The notes below the pieces were generated by a model. The model saw only the letters and a program-made list of their open reading frames with translations. It was not told where the DNA came from and made no database searches. Both the position numbers and the translations under genes were made by a program. A stretch of DNA of 64,000 bases from Azospirillum doebereinerae (GTDB lineage: Bacteria > Pseudomonadota > Alphaproteobacteria > Azospirillales > Azospirillaceae): positions 1 through 64,000 of the forward strand of contig NZ_RZIJ01000020.1 in the NCBI RefSeq assembly GCF_003989665.1, written 5' to 3'. Each line of letters opens with the position of its first letter. The stretch's first letter is position 1. Positions 48,832-57,177 of the stretch are shown in pieces.

Positions 48832-50181
48832 TTAAGGCCGCTCCGCCGATTGCGGGGCGGTCGCGCCGCTGACCCGCCAGACGACGTTGCCCACGTCGTC
48901 GGCGACCAGCAGGCCGCCCGCGCGGTCGAAGGCGACGCCCACCGGGCGGCCCTGCGCCTTCTCGTCGGCGTTCAGGAAGCCGGTCAGCACGTCCACCGGC
49001 TCGCCAGCCGGCTTGCCGTTGGCGAAGGGCACGAAGACCACCTTGTAGCCGCTGTGCGGCTTGCGGTTCCACGAGCCGTGCTGGCCGATGAAGACGCCCT
49101 CGGCGAAGGCCGGCGGCAGGCTGCCCGGCTTGGCGAAGGCCAGCCCCAGCGAGGCGGTGTGCGGACCCAGCGCGTAGTCGGGCGGGATCGCCTTGGCGAC
49201 CAGATCGGGGCGCTGCGGCGTCACCCGCTGGTCGACGTGCTGGCCGTAATAGCTGTAGGGCCAGCCGTAGAAGCCGCCGTCCTTCACCGAGGTCATGTAG
49301 TCGGGCACGAGGTCGCTGCCGATCTCGTCGCGCTCGTTCACCGTCGTCCACAACGCGCCGGTCTTGGGTTCCCAATCCATGCCGTTGGGGTTGCGCAGGC
49401 CCGAGGCGAAGACCCGGTGCGCGCCGGTCTTCAGGTCGATCTCCCAGATGGCGGCGCGGTCCTGTTCGGCCTCGATGCCGTTCTCGGCGACGTTGCTGTT
49501 GGAGCCGACCGTGGCGTAGAGCTTCGACCCGTCGGGGCTGGCGACGATGTTCTTGGTCCAGTGGTGGTTGATCGTCCCGGCCGGCAGGTCGACGACCTTC
49601 ACGGCGGGCGCCGTGATCCTCGTGTCGCCCGCGCGGTAGGGGAAGCGGACCACCGCGTCGCTGTTGGCGACGTAGAGATTTTCGCCGACCAGCGCCATGC
49701 CGAAGGGTGAGTTCAGCCCCTCCAGGAAGGGGAAGCGGGCCTCCGCCACCCCGTCGCCGTTGGCGTCGCGCAGCAGGGTGATGCGGTTGGCGCTGGGCGT
49801 CTGGGCGCCGGCCTTGCCCATCACCAGCCCCATGACCCAGCCCTTGACGCCCTTGCCGTCGTCGGGCTTGGGCGGGGCGTTGGTCTCGGCCACCAGCACG
49901 TCGCCGTTGGGCAGCGGCAGCAGCCAGCGCGGGTGGTCCAGCCCGGCGGCGAAGGGCTTCACCGTCAGCCCCATGGCCGGAGTCGGCGCCGCGCCATCGG
50001 CCCAGCGCTGCACCGAGGCGATGTTGACCGTGGGTATGAAGGTTGCGTTGGGCTCCGGCAGCGTCGGTGTGGGGCCGGTGCCGGCGGCGACCGGCAGGGT
50101 CGCCTGCTCGCCGCAGCCGGCCAGGATCGTGGCGGAGAGGGTGGCGGCCAGAGCCAGGGGAAGCCTGTGGAGCGTGCGCAT
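48832..50181 (-). CDS. PQQ-dependent sugar (L-sorbosone-type) dehydrogenase lipoprotein
   Basis: A 449-residue exported lipoprotein (lipobox LAGC at residues 19-22). The rest is a six-bladed beta-propeller: LDHPRWLLPLPNGDVLVAET, NSPFGMALVGENLYVANSDA, NHHWTKNIVASPDGSKLYAT and GLRNPNGMDWEPKTGALWTT, WSYSYYGQ-like Y-rich blade and GPHTASLGLAFAKPGSLPPA. Family members oxidise aldoses or sorbosone using PQQ; the substrate here is unknown. The conserved H in NHHWTKN and R in SGLRNPNG fit catalytic roles. Start 50181 fixes the signal peptide. A Fur box lies 300 bases upstream, but its target is unclear. Confidence 0.87.
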   Translation of the reverse strand: MRTLHRLPLALAATLSATILAGCGEQATLPVAAGTGPTPTLPEPNATFIPTVNIASVQRWADGAAPTPAMGLTVKPFAAGLDHPRWLLPLPNGDVLVAETNAPPKPDDGKGVKGWVMGLVMGKAGAQTPSANRITLLRDANGDGVAEARFPFLEGLNSPFGMALVGENLYVANSDAVVRFPYRAGDTRITAPAVKVVDLPAGTINHHWTKNIVASPDGSKLYATVGSNSNVAENGIEAEQDRAAIWEIDLKTGAHRVFASGLRNPNGMDWEPKTGALWTTVNERDEIGSDLVPDYMTSVKDGGFYGWPYSYYGQHVDQRVTPQRPDLVAKAIPPDYALGPHTASLGLAFAKPGSLPPAFAEGVFIGQHGSWNRKPHSGYKVVFVPFANGKPAGEPVDVLTGFLNADEKAQGRPVGVAFDRAGGLLVADDVGNVVWRVSGATAPQSAERP

Positions 50182-50479
50182 CGGCCGGATGTCCCGCGTT
50201 GAAGGGTCTTGCGGGGTCAACGGGGGCGAAGCCGGGTTGGTTCCCCCTTTGGCGCGAAGGCGGCACATCCCAGGGAAGGACGCGCTCCGCGCGCCGCCTT
50301 TCGAGGCCGGGCGACCGCGCGGACGCCGGCCCCCTCCTGGGTCCGACTCAGGGGAGAGAGGAGCCCTGCGCCGCACCGCCTTGGAACCGACGTCCGCGCC
50401 GCCTTCGCGGCCGGGACGCGATCCCTGTGCGGATCGCGCCCTGACATCGAGAGGAAGCTTACGCCATCATGAATCGACT

Positions 50480-50494
50480 TGCAAATGATTATCA
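50480..50494. promoter_or_regulatory. Fur box
   Basis: TGCAAATGATTATCA matches the Fur pattern TGATAATnATTATCA at 12 of 14 positions. It stands 300 bases before the sorbosone-dehydrogenase-like gene (minus) and 312 bases before the DUF3325 gene (plus). It is the best Fur match in the window. Confidence 0.72.
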
Positions 50495-50663
50495 ATAGCT
50501 TTATCCAGAAACCTGGCGCGCGGGCGTTGCGCTGGGGCCAGGATGCGTGACCGGCCCGGTAGTAAGAGCAACGACCAACCGCAGAACAGCAAGACGGGGT
50601 TTCCGCAAATCCCGTCGCGTGATCCGCGATGCCGCAGTGGATGGCGGCATCGATGATCGCGGT

Positions 50664-50701
50664 GGGGCGCGGGCGCCGCAGAGCCACGGCGCCCGCGCCC
50701 C
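50664..50701. repeat. 15-bp perfect GC-rich hairpin
   Basis: GGGGCGCGGGCGCCG (50664-50678) and CGGCGCCCGCGCCCC (50687-50701) are perfect inverted copies with an eight-base loop. It lies 105 bases before the DUF3325 gene. No T run is present on either side. Confidence 0.85.
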
Positions 50702-50805
50702 CCGCACCAGTTTCAGGGCCGGTTCTTAAGGCCGGCTCCTTGGAGAACGATCGATGGCAAGCGCTCTCGGCATCCGCGCGCGCCTTCATGGGGAGGCTTT
50801 GGACC

Positions 50806-51129
50806 ATGGATGACGGGTTGTCGCTGCTGGTGGTCTTCGCTTTGGCCTATTTCGCCGCCGCCGGGCTGGCCTTGGCGATGGACCGGCATTGGCGCGATCC
50901 GGCCGACCGGCGCGCCAAGCCGCTGCGCCGTGCGGTCTCGCGGCTGCGCCTGTCGGGAAGCGTCTGCGCCGTGGTGACGCTGGCCGTCGCCGTGCGGCGC
51001 GGGGAGTTGGCCCTTGGCGTCCTGCCCTGGATCGCCGCGCTGACGGTGGTGGCCTTCGCCGTCGGCGGGGGCATCGCCGCCGGGGCCGCCGGCTGCAAGG
51101 CGGCGCTGTCGCGGATGCCCCGCCCCTGA
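50806..51129 (+). CDS. DUF3325-like small membrane protein
   Basis: A 107-residue protein with three membrane helices (LLVVFALAYFAAAGLALAMD; LSGSVCAVVTLAVAV; LPWIAALTVVAFAVGGGIAA) and the Arg-rich loop DRHWRDPADRRAKPLRRAVS. It resembles DUF3325 proteins, which normally follow TonB-receptor and PepSY genes in iron-uptake operons. GGGGAGG ten bases before the ATG supports the start. Here no such neighbours are found, so it may be the last part of a deleted iron operon; the Fur box upstream is consistent. Confidence 0.68.
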   Translation: MDDGLSLLVVFALAYFAAAGLALAMDRHWRDPADRRAKPLRRAVSRLRLSGSVCAVVTLAVAVRRGELALGVLPWIAALTVVAFAVGGGIAAGAAGCKAALSRMPRP

Positions 51130-51163
51130 CGGAGCGGGACATGGTTTTCCGGAAGCGGACGGA

Positions 51164-51784
51164 TCAGATCAGTTCGACCCGCTGGGCGGTGGGCGCCTCG
51201 TCCGGGCCGACCGCCAGATAGCGGACGTCCTCGCCGTCGGCCACGATCTCCAGGCCCGACAGGCGCAGGGTGGCGCGGTCGAAGAACACGTCGGCCCCAT
51301 CCTCCCACGGCTCGATCAGGCCGGACTGGCTGTCCAGGTTGTACCAGCGCACGGTGCCGTAGGCCATGACGGCCGGGCCGACCGGCTCCGCCGGGCGTTC
51401 GCGGCGCTCGCGCGGCGGCTTGGGCGCGCGCGGGGCGGGGGCCTCGCCGCCGTCCATCATGGGCTGCGGCGACTGCTGCGGGAACGGCTGCTGCTGGGGC
51501 TGCGCCGCGCCGCGGGGCGGGCGGGGCGGACGGGCGCGCGGGGGCGGGGGGGCTTCCGGCGGGGTGGTGGAGTGAATGGCGACGACCTGCGGCCCCTTGG
51601 CGCCCTGCGCCATGTCGCAGACCATCGTGGTGCCCTCGACCGGGTTCGGCAGGGCGGCGGCGGCAAGGACCGAGGCGTGCAGGAACGCTTCGCCCGAACC
51701 GTCGGCGAGGCGGACGAACCCAAAACCCTTTTCCGGCTTGAACCACTTCACCGTCGCCGTGACGTTCTTCAACTCTTCGCTCAA
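51164..51784 (-). CDS. Two-domain cold-shock (CSD) protein
   Basis: A 206-residue nucleic-acid-binding protein. The first CSD (residues 5-72) has the RNP1-like KGFGFVRLADGSGEAFLHAS after VKWFKPE. A Pro/Arg/Gln-rich linker (about 75-135; PPPPRARPPRPPRG, QPQQQPFPQQSPQP) joins it to a second, diverged CSD (about 140-206; MAYGTVRWYNLDSQSGLIEP, DVFFDRATLRLSG) in which the RNP motif has lost its aromatic residues. Dual-CSD proteins of this kind are typical of alphaproteobacteria and act as RNA chaperones. The second domain probably does not bind RNA in the usual way. Confidence 0.88.
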   Translation of the reverse strand: MSEELKNVTATVKWFKPEKGFGFVRLADGSGEAFLHASVLAAAALPNPVEGTTMVCDMAQGAKGPQVVAIHSTTPPEAPPPPRARPPRPPRGAAQPQQQPFPQQSPQPMMDGGEAPAPRAPKPPRERRERPAEPVGPAVMAYGTVRWYNLDSQSGLIEPWEDGADVFFDRATLRLSGLEIVADGEDVRYLAVGPDEAPTAQRVELI

Positions 51785-52064
51785 GACAGGTCCCTTTCAC
51801 GTCCCTAGGTCCGGGGTGGCGGCGGTTTTCCCCCGAATTGGGCGGGACACCGCGCCTCAAGACCCGACAATGGCCCCGGCGCCGGCATCTTACCATACAA
51901 TGACGGGGGAGGGGCCATACCGCCTGCGCCTGTTTTCCCCAGCCGCTGCAAAAATAGGGTCACAAACACGGCCCCGGCGCGCCTGCCTTTCGGCCCTCTT
52001 CCTAAAGCGCCGCCCGCCGCACTACCATGCCGGACTTAAGGACGACCGAGGAGCCGGCTTTCGG
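51785..52064. other. Divergent promoter region of the CSD and TetR genes
   Basis: The 280-base gap between two divergent genes contains no ORF of note. It should hold the promoters of both. A GGTCACAAACA and an AT-rich run (51880-51965) are seen but no clear boxes. Confidence 0.35.
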
Positions 52065-52736
52065 ATGGACACCATCGACCCCACGCCGCCCGCGCCCGCA
52101 ACGGCGCCCGCACCGGCGAAGGTGACCCGCGACCCGGAGGGCACGCGCGCGCGCATCCTCGCCGCCGCGACGGAGGAGTTCGCCCGCCACGGCCTGGGCG
52201 GCGCCCGCGTCGACCGCATCGCCGAGGCGGCCGGCACCAACAAGCGCATGCTCTACTACCACGTCGGCAACAAAGAGAGCCTGTACCTGGCGGTGCTGGA
52301 GGGCGCCTACGAGCACATCCGCGTCACCGAGCGCACCTTGAGCCTGGAGACCTTGAGCCCGCCCGACGCCATCGCCCGGCTGATCGGCTTCACGTGGCAA
52401 TACTTCATCGACCATCCCGAGTTCATGGCGCTGCTGAACATCGAGAATTTGCACCGGGCGGAGCTGCTGAGGGGCTCCGACAAGGTGCCGTCGATGCATT
52501 CTCCCTTCGTGCGGATGATCGGCGACGTGCTGGCGCGCGGGGTGGAGCAGGGGATCTTCCGCACCGGGGTCGACGCGGTGCAGCTCTACATCTCCATCGC
52601 CGGGCTGTCCTATTTCTACCTGTCCAACGTCCACACCCTGTCGGTGATCTTCGGCCGCGACCTGATGGCCGAGCCCGAGAAGGCCGCCCGCCTGTCCCAC
52701 ATGGTCGAGCTGGTGCTGCACTCGCTGCGCGCCTGA
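52065..52736 (+). CDS. TetR-family regulator (RutR-like)
   Basis: A 223-residue regulator. After a Pro/Ala-rich N-terminal extension (residues 1-22), the HTH reads RARILAAATEEFARHGLGGA, RVDRIAEAAGTNKRMLYYHV, GNKESLYLAVLEGAYE. That is close to the RutR/AcrR pattern (GTRLEQIAELAGVSKTNLLYYFPSKEALY). The ligand domain has FIDHPEFMALLNIENLHRAE, typical of the RutR group, which binds pyrimidines or other small metabolites. It heads the operon on the same strand; a palindrome, TTTTAACC-AGCC-GGTTAAAA, follows in the gap before the permease gene and is its likely operator. Confidence 0.88.
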   Translation: MDTIDPTPPAPATAPAPAKVTRDPEGTRARILAAATEEFARHGLGGARVDRIAEAAGTNKRMLYYHVGNKESLYLAVLEGAYEHIRVTERTLSLETLSPPDAIARLIGFTWQYFIDHPEFMALLNIENLHRAELLRGSDKVPSMHSPFVRMIGDVLARGVEQGIFRTGVDAVQLYISIAGLSYFYLSNVHTLSVIFGRDLMAEPEKAARLSHMVELVLHSLRA

Positions 52737-52804
52737 CCATTCACACACCGAACCATCAGCTACCACCATTTTCCTTGTTGACGACATCCCCGCGTCCGCC
52801 GTAC

Positions 52805-52824
52805 TTTTAACCAGCCGGTTAAAA
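52805..52824. promoter_or_regulatory. TetR-type operator before the ABC operon
   Basis: TTTTAACCAGCCGGTTAAAA has perfect eight-base arms around AGCC. It resembles the RutR-type site TTGACCAnnTGGTCAA and lies 54 bases before the permease start, in the 141-base gap after the TetR gene. Confidence 0.7.
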
Positions 52825-52877
52825 CATGAGGCGCCGCTTCCGAAAGCGGTCGCCCGGCCGGCGGGAGGAGGAGACGC

Positions 52878-53681
52878 ATGGAACGTCGCTCAAGCTCCGG
52901 CGCAGCGTTGCGCCTGCTCAATTCCGATTGGTTGCGCCCCATTCTGCTGATCGTGATCCTGCTGGTCCTGTGGGATCTGGCGGTCCGGATCTTCGGGGTG
53001 CCGGCCTATCTCGTGCCCAAGCCCGGCGACGTCGTGCTGGCGATGATCGAGGACTGGGATCGGCTGCTCGCCGAATCCGTGCCCACCATGACGGCCACGC
53101 TCGGCGGCTTCGCGCTGTCGGTGCTGTTCGGCATCCCCATCGCCATGCTGATCGCCGGATCGCGCACGGTGGAGGCCTACGTCTATCCGCTGCTGGTCTT
53201 CTCGCAGTCGATTCCCAAGGTCGCCATCGCGCCGCTGTTCGTGGTGTGGTTCGGCTTCGGACTGATGCCGAAGATCATCGCCGCCTTTCTGCTGGGCTTC
53301 TTCCCCGTCGTCGTCTCGGCGGTGCAGGGCTTCAAGTCGGTGGACGGCGAGATGATGGATCTGGCGCGCTCCATGAAGGCGTCGCGCCTGCAGACCTTCC
53401 AGATGGTGCGCCTGCCGCACGCCATGCCGGCGATCTTCGCCGGGCTGAAGGTCTCCATCACGCTGGCCGTGGTCGGCGCGGTGGTGGGCGAGTTCGTGGG
53501 GTCGAATTCCGGCATCGGCTTCGTCCTGCAACGCTCGATCGGCAATTTCGAACTGCCCTTGATGTTCGCGGCGCTGACCGTGCTGGCGCTGATGGGCGTG
53601 GTCCTGTTCTGGCTCATCGACCTGCTGGAGCGCGTCGCCATCCCCTGGCACGCCAGCCAGCGCCAGAACGCCGGGCTCTGA
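52878..53681 (+). CDS. ABC transporter permease (NitT/TauT type)
   Basis: A 267-residue permease with about six helices (LLIVILLVLWDLAVRIFGVP; MTATLGGFALSVLFGIPIAM; AIAPLFVVWFGFGLMPKIIA; AFLLGFFPVVVSAVQGF). The conserved loop MMDLARSMKASRLQTFQMVR, LPHAMPAIFAGL is the ATPase-contact EAA loop, and VVGAVVGEFVGSNSGIGFVL is typical of SsuC/TauC. It works with the binding protein and ATPase downstream. The same operon carries four catabolic enzymes, so it imports their substrate. Confidence 0.92.
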   Translation: MERRSSSGAALRLLNSDWLRPILLIVILLVLWDLAVRIFGVPAYLVPKPGDVVLAMIEDWDRLLAESVPTMTATLGGFALSVLFGIPIAMLIAGSRTVEAYVYPLLVFSQSIPKVAIAPLFVVWFGFGLMPKIIAAFLLGFFPVVVSAVQGFKSVDGEMMDLARSMKASRLQTFQMVRLPHAMPAIFAGLKVSITLAVVGAVVGEFVGSNSGIGFVLQRSIGNFELPLMFAALTVLALMGVVLFWLIDLLERVAIPWHASQRQNAGL

Positions 53682-53774
53682 CCTTTCAAAAACACCGCAT
53701 TCACCGACAAGACCCCGGAAAACGGGCGCTCCATTGATCATTCGTGGGCGATCACTTGTGGGAGGAAAACCGTC

Positions 53775-54797
53775 GTGATGAAAAAGACCGCCTTGATGAA
53801 AACGGCCGCTGTCGCGCTCTGCGCCTTCGCCGCCTCCACCGTGTCGGCGCAGGCCGCCGACAAGGTGACGCTGATGCTGAACTGGTACGTCTACGGCGAG
53901 CACGCGCCCTTCTACTACGGCAAGGACAAGGGCCTCTACGAGGCCGAGGGCATCGACCTGGAGATCCAGGAGGGCCGCGGCTCCGCCGTGACGACGCAGC
54001 TCGTCGCCAGCAAGGGCGTCACCTTCGGTTACGTCGACGTGCCGACGATGATCAAGGCCGCCGCCAAGGGCGCGCCGGTGACCTCGCCGGGCGTGCTGCT
54101 GCAGACCAGCCCGATGTCGGCCATGGGCTTCTCCGAGAAGAACATCCGCAAGCCCGAGGACATCAAGGGCAAGATCGTCGCCATGACGCCGGGCGACAGC
54201 ATGTCGCAAATCTGGCCGCTGTTCCTCAAGAAGACCGGGCTGAAGGAGCGCGACTTCGAGGTGGTGTCGGGCGACGGCCAGACCAAGCTGAACGCCGTCA
54301 TCAACGGACAGGCCGACCTGCTGCTGGGCTACGTGATGGACCAGAGCATGAAGATCAAGGACGCCACCGGCAAGTCGGTGACGCCGATCCGTTTCGCCGA
54401 CTACGGCGTCAACATGGTCTCGTCCGGCATCATCGCCAACACCGCGACCCTGAAGGACAACCCCGATCTGGTGAAGCGCTTCATGGCCGCGACGACCAAG
54501 GCCATCGAGGGCGCCGAGAAGGCACCCAAGGAGGCGGTCGACGCCATCCTGAAGGCCAATCCCAAGGGCGGCAAGCCGGACACTTTGCTGGAAGGCTTCG
54601 AGCTGACCATCCCGCTCTACCGCACGGCGGAAACCAAGGCGATGCGGCCCTTCCAGGTGACCGACGCCAACATGAAGGACAGCGTCGACCTGCTGGTCGA
54701 ATACGGCGGGCTGGACGCCTCGGCCAAGCAGGACATCAAGAAGTTCTACACCCGCGACTTCCTGCCGGCCGACCCGGCGGTCGCCAAGACCCAATAA
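53775..54797 (+). CDS. ABC transporter substrate-binding protein (NMT1/THI5-like)
   Basis: A 340-residue periplasmic protein with a signal peptide (MKTAAVALCAFAASTVSAQA). The mature part starts DKVTLMLNWYVYGEHAPFYY, then GKDKGLYEAEGIDLEIQEGR, GSAVTTQLVASKGVTFGYVD, which is the NMT1/THI5-like pattern (xxLxLNWxPxxxHxPxYxAxxxG). Family ligands include pyrimidines, riboflavin, nitrate-like and sulfonate compounds, so the substrate is open. The start may be GTG 53775 or ATG 53778; GGAGG precedes both. It lies 93 bases after the permease gene and 48 before the ATPase. Confidence 0.9.
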   Translation: MMKKTALMKTAAVALCAFAASTVSAQAADKVTLMLNWYVYGEHAPFYYGKDKGLYEAEGIDLEIQEGRGSAVTTQLVASKGVTFGYVDVPTMIKAAAKGAPVTSPGVLLQTSPMSAMGFSEKNIRKPEDIKGKIVAMTPGDSMSQIWPLFLKKTGLKERDFEVVSGDGQTKLNAVINGQADLLLGYVMDQSMKIKDATGKSVTPIRFADYGVNMVSSGIIANTATLKDNPDLVKRFMAATTKAIEGAEKAPKEAVDAILKANPKGGKPDTLLEGFELTIPLYRTAETKAMRPFQVTDANMKDSVDLLVEYGGLDASAKQDIKKFYTRDFLPADPAVAKTQ

Positions 54798-54845
54798 CCG
54801 GTCTCGAACAGCCGGAACATGCGGACCGACGAGGAGACGAACGGC

Positions 54846-55670
54846 ATGGCACAGCCGCAGTTGAAGGTGGTGGGCGAGGCGGAGACGCAACGCCTGTCCG
54901 GCGATCCGCTGATCCGGATCGACGGGGTGAGCAAGACCTACCGCACCCGCGACGGCGAGGTCCCCTCGCTCCGCCCGATCAGCTTCGACGTGCGGCCGGG
55001 CGAATTCCTGGTGATCGTCGGTCCGTCCGGCTGCGGCAAGTCCACGTTGTTGAAGATGCTGGCGGGGCTGCTGCCGGTCACCGCCGGCACCATCCGCATC
55101 GAGGGCGACACGGTGACGGAGCCGCACGACGACACCGGCATCGTCTTCCAGAGCCCGACCCTGCTGGCGTGGCGCTCGGTCCTGCGCAACATCATGCTGC
55201 CGGTGGAGGTCCGCCGCCTGCCGCGCGAGAAGTATCTGGAACGCGCGCGCAAGCTGGTCGAGATGACGGGGCTGAAGGGCTTCGAGAACAAGTATCCCTG
55301 GCAGCTGTCGGGTGGCATGCAGCAGCGCGCGGCGCTGTGCCGGGCGCTGGTCCACGACCCGAAGATCCTGCTGATGGACGAGCCGTTCGGCGCGCTCGAC
55401 GCCATGACGCGGGAGCGCATGAACGTGGAGCTGCAACGCATCCAACACGAGACCGGCAAGACGGTGATCCTGATCACCCACTCGATCCCCGAGGCGGTGT
55501 TCCTCGCCGACCGGGTGATGGTGATGTCGGAGCGGCCGGGCACCATCGCCGCGACCTACGATGTCCCGCTGCCGCGCCCGCGCACGATGGACGTGATGGG
55601 CGACCCGGTCTTCGTGCAGCTGACCCAGAAGATCCGCGCGCATTTCGCGGCGCAGGGGCATCTGGACTAG
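54846..55670 (+). CDS. ABC transporter ATPase (NitT/TauT type)
   Basis: A 274-residue ATPase. Walker A GPSGCGKST, Q-loop VFQSPTLLAWRSVLRNI, signature LSGGMQQRAALCRAL, Walker B ILLMDEPFGALD and H-loop LITHS are all intact. The SsuB/TauB family feature WRSVLRNI and PRPR at the C-terminal end are present. GAGGAG before the ATG at 54846 supports this start rather than 54819. It energises the permease encoded upstream. A C-rich repeat follows before the enzyme genes. Confidence 0.94.
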   Translation: MAQPQLKVVGEAETQRLSGDPLIRIDGVSKTYRTRDGEVPSLRPISFDVRPGEFLVIVGPSGCGKSTLLKMLAGLLPVTAGTIRIEGDTVTEPHDDTGIVFQSPTLLAWRSVLRNIMLPVEVRRLPREKYLERARKLVEMTGLKGFENKYPWQLSGGMQQRAALCRALVHDPKILLMDEPFGALDAMTRERMNVELQRIQHETGKTVILITHSIPEAVFLADRVMVMSERPGTIAATYDVPLPRPRTMDVMGDPVFVQLTQKIRAHFAAQGHLD

Positions 55671-55684
55671 CGGCAAGCGACACG

Positions 55685-55792
55685 GCCCCCTCCCTAACCC
55701 TCCCCCGCTTTGCGGGAGAGGGGATCCCGGCCCTCTCCCGCGACAGCGGGGGTGGGAGGGGACCCGTGCGAGCATGGGGAGGGAGGGGGCGA
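55685..55792. repeat. C-rich inverted intergenic repeat, copy 5
   Basis: CCCCCTCCCTAACCCTCCCC at the left and a mirrored, diverged right half (GCGGGGGTGGGAGGGGACCC; GGGGAGGGAGGGGG). It separates the importer genes from the enzyme genes within the same operon and may set different mRNA levels for the two halves. Confidence 0.78.
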
Positions 55793-55819
55793 GTGACCCC
55801 TCCAGGAAAGCATTCGACC

Positions 55820-57154
55820 ATGCCCGCCCCCCGTCTCCGCATCCGCGCCATCGAGCTGTACGAACGGCCGGTCCGTTTCGTGAAGCCCTTCCGCTTCGGC
55901 GCCGTGACGGTCGAGGCGGCCCCGCAATCCTTCGTCCGCGCCCTGGTGTCGGTCGAGGGCAGGGGCGAGGCCTGGGGCGCCACCGCCGAGATGATGATGC
56001 CGAAATGGTTCGACAAGCGGCCGGACCAGACCCCCGCCGACACGGTGGAGGGTCTGCGCCGCTCGCTGCGGGCGGCCCGCGAGGGCTATCTCGCCGACAA
56101 CCGGCTCGACACCGCCTTCGGCCATCACGTGGCTTTCACACCCACGCAGGAACCGAAGCTCGCCGCCGCCTACGGCCCGGCGCAAATCGACAAGGCGGTG
56201 CTCGACGGGCTGCTGCGGGTACTGGGAGTCGGCTTTTTCGACGGCATGCGCGCCAATGTCGCCGGTCTCGACGCGCGATTGACGCCCGACCTGTCGGGCT
56301 TCGACCTCGACGGCTTCCTGGGCGGGCTAACGCCGCTGCCGGCGGTGGAACTGCGCCACACGGTCGGCCTGCTCGACAGCCCGGAGAGCGTGCGCGCGCT
56401 GCTGGCCCGCCAGTCGCTGCGCTGGTTCAAGATCAAGCTGGGCGGCGACGTCGCGGCCGATCTCGCCCGGCTGACCGCCATCGCCGCCGTGCTCGAAGAG
56501 GCCGCCCCCGGCTACCGCGCCACGCTCGACGGCAACGAGCAATACGCCGGGGCCGAGCAACTGGCGCTGCTGTTGGAACGGCTGGAGAGGGATCCGGCGC
56601 TGGCGGCCTTCCGCCGCGCGCTGCTCTGCATCGAACAGCCCATCGCCCGCGAGGCGGCGCTCGCCCAGCCGCTGGGCGCCGTCGCGGAGCGCATCCCCTT
56701 CATCATCGACGAGTCCGACGGCGATTACGATGCCTTCCCGAACGCCCGCGCCATGGGCTATCGCGGCGTTTCGTCGAAATCCTGCAAGGGCCTGTACAAG
56801 GCCATCCTCAACCGCGCCCGTTGCGCCTCGTGGGGAGCGCCGCTCTTCCTGTCCGCCGAGGACCTGACCTGCCAGGCCGGGCTGTCGGTGCAGCAGGACA
56901 CGGCGCTGGTGGCGCTGCTCGGCCTCGGCCACGCCGAGCGCAACGGCCACCAGTACGGCGAAGGCTTCGGCACCCCGGATGAGGCGAACGCCTTCCTCGC
57001 CGCCCATCCCGGCTTCTACGCCCGCGACCCGGACGGTTCGGTCCGGCTCGCGACGGACGACGGGCGCTTGCTTACGGCGCCGCTGTCCACCCCCGGTTTC
57101 GCCCGCGCGGCCGAGCCCGCCTGGGCCAGCCTCACCCCCATCCAAACCGCCTGA
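55820..57154 (+). CDS. Enolase-superfamily dehydratase/racemase, unknown substrate
   Basis: A 444-residue enzyme, longer than the usual 360-400. The N-terminal capping domain begins RIRAIELYERPVRFVKPFRF. The barrel shows a Lys-x-Lys base (WFKIKLGGD), metal ligands Asp in ATLDGNEQY, Glu in LCIEQPIA and Asp/Glu in FIIDESDGD, and a distal Lys pair in SSKSCKGLYK. This pattern is that of the muconate-lactonising/epimerase-like subgroup rather than of mandelate racemases. It abstracts a proton next to a carboxylate; dehydration or epimerisation is likely. It is followed by the oxidoreductase gene after 23 bases. Confidence 0.85.
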   Translation: MPAPRLRIRAIELYERPVRFVKPFRFGAVTVEAAPQSFVRALVSVEGRGEAWGATAEMMMPKWFDKRPDQTPADTVEGLRRSLRAAREGYLADNRLDTAFGHHVAFTPTQEPKLAAAYGPAQIDKAVLDGLLRVLGVGFFDGMRANVAGLDARLTPDLSGFDLDGFLGGLTPLPAVELRHTVGLLDSPESVRALLARQSLRWFKIKLGGDVAADLARLTAIAAVLEEAAPGYRATLDGNEQYAGAEQLALLLERLERDPALAAFRRALLCIEQPIAREAALAQPLGAVAERIPFIIDESDGDYDAFPNARAMGYRGVSSKSCKGLYKAILNRARCASWGAPLFLSAEDLTCQAGLSVQQDTALVALLGLGHAERNGHQYGEGFGTPDEANAFLAAHPGFYARDPDGSVRLATDDGRLLTAPLSTPGFARAAEPAWASLTPIQTA

Positions 57155-57177
57155 AGCCTACCTAGGGAGTCCAACCC

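Larger units (their letters stand above)
50182..50805. other. Long intergenic region with Fur box and several stable hairpins
   Basis: No gene is seen in these 624 bases. Two similar segments (GCGCCGCCTTTCGAGGCCGG near 50292 and GCGCCGCCTTCGCGGCCGGG near 50398) suggest a duplicated, REP-like piece. Then follow a strong Fur box (50480-50494), a hairpin GATGCCGC/GCGGCATC (50628-50651) and a very stable 15-base stem (50664-50701). The hairpins lack T runs and may be part of a structured RNA or of remnants. Confidence 0.5.

Noticed and set aside
52065..52736. Naming the TetR gene rutR
   Set aside because: The HTH is RutR-like and the operator similar, but no pyrimidine-degradation genes are present, so the symbol would overstate the evidence.
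52890..55775. A 961-codon minus-strand frame opposite the ABC genes
   Set aside because: Only a shadow of three well-supported ABC genes; composition is His/Arg/Gly-rich and no domain is visible.
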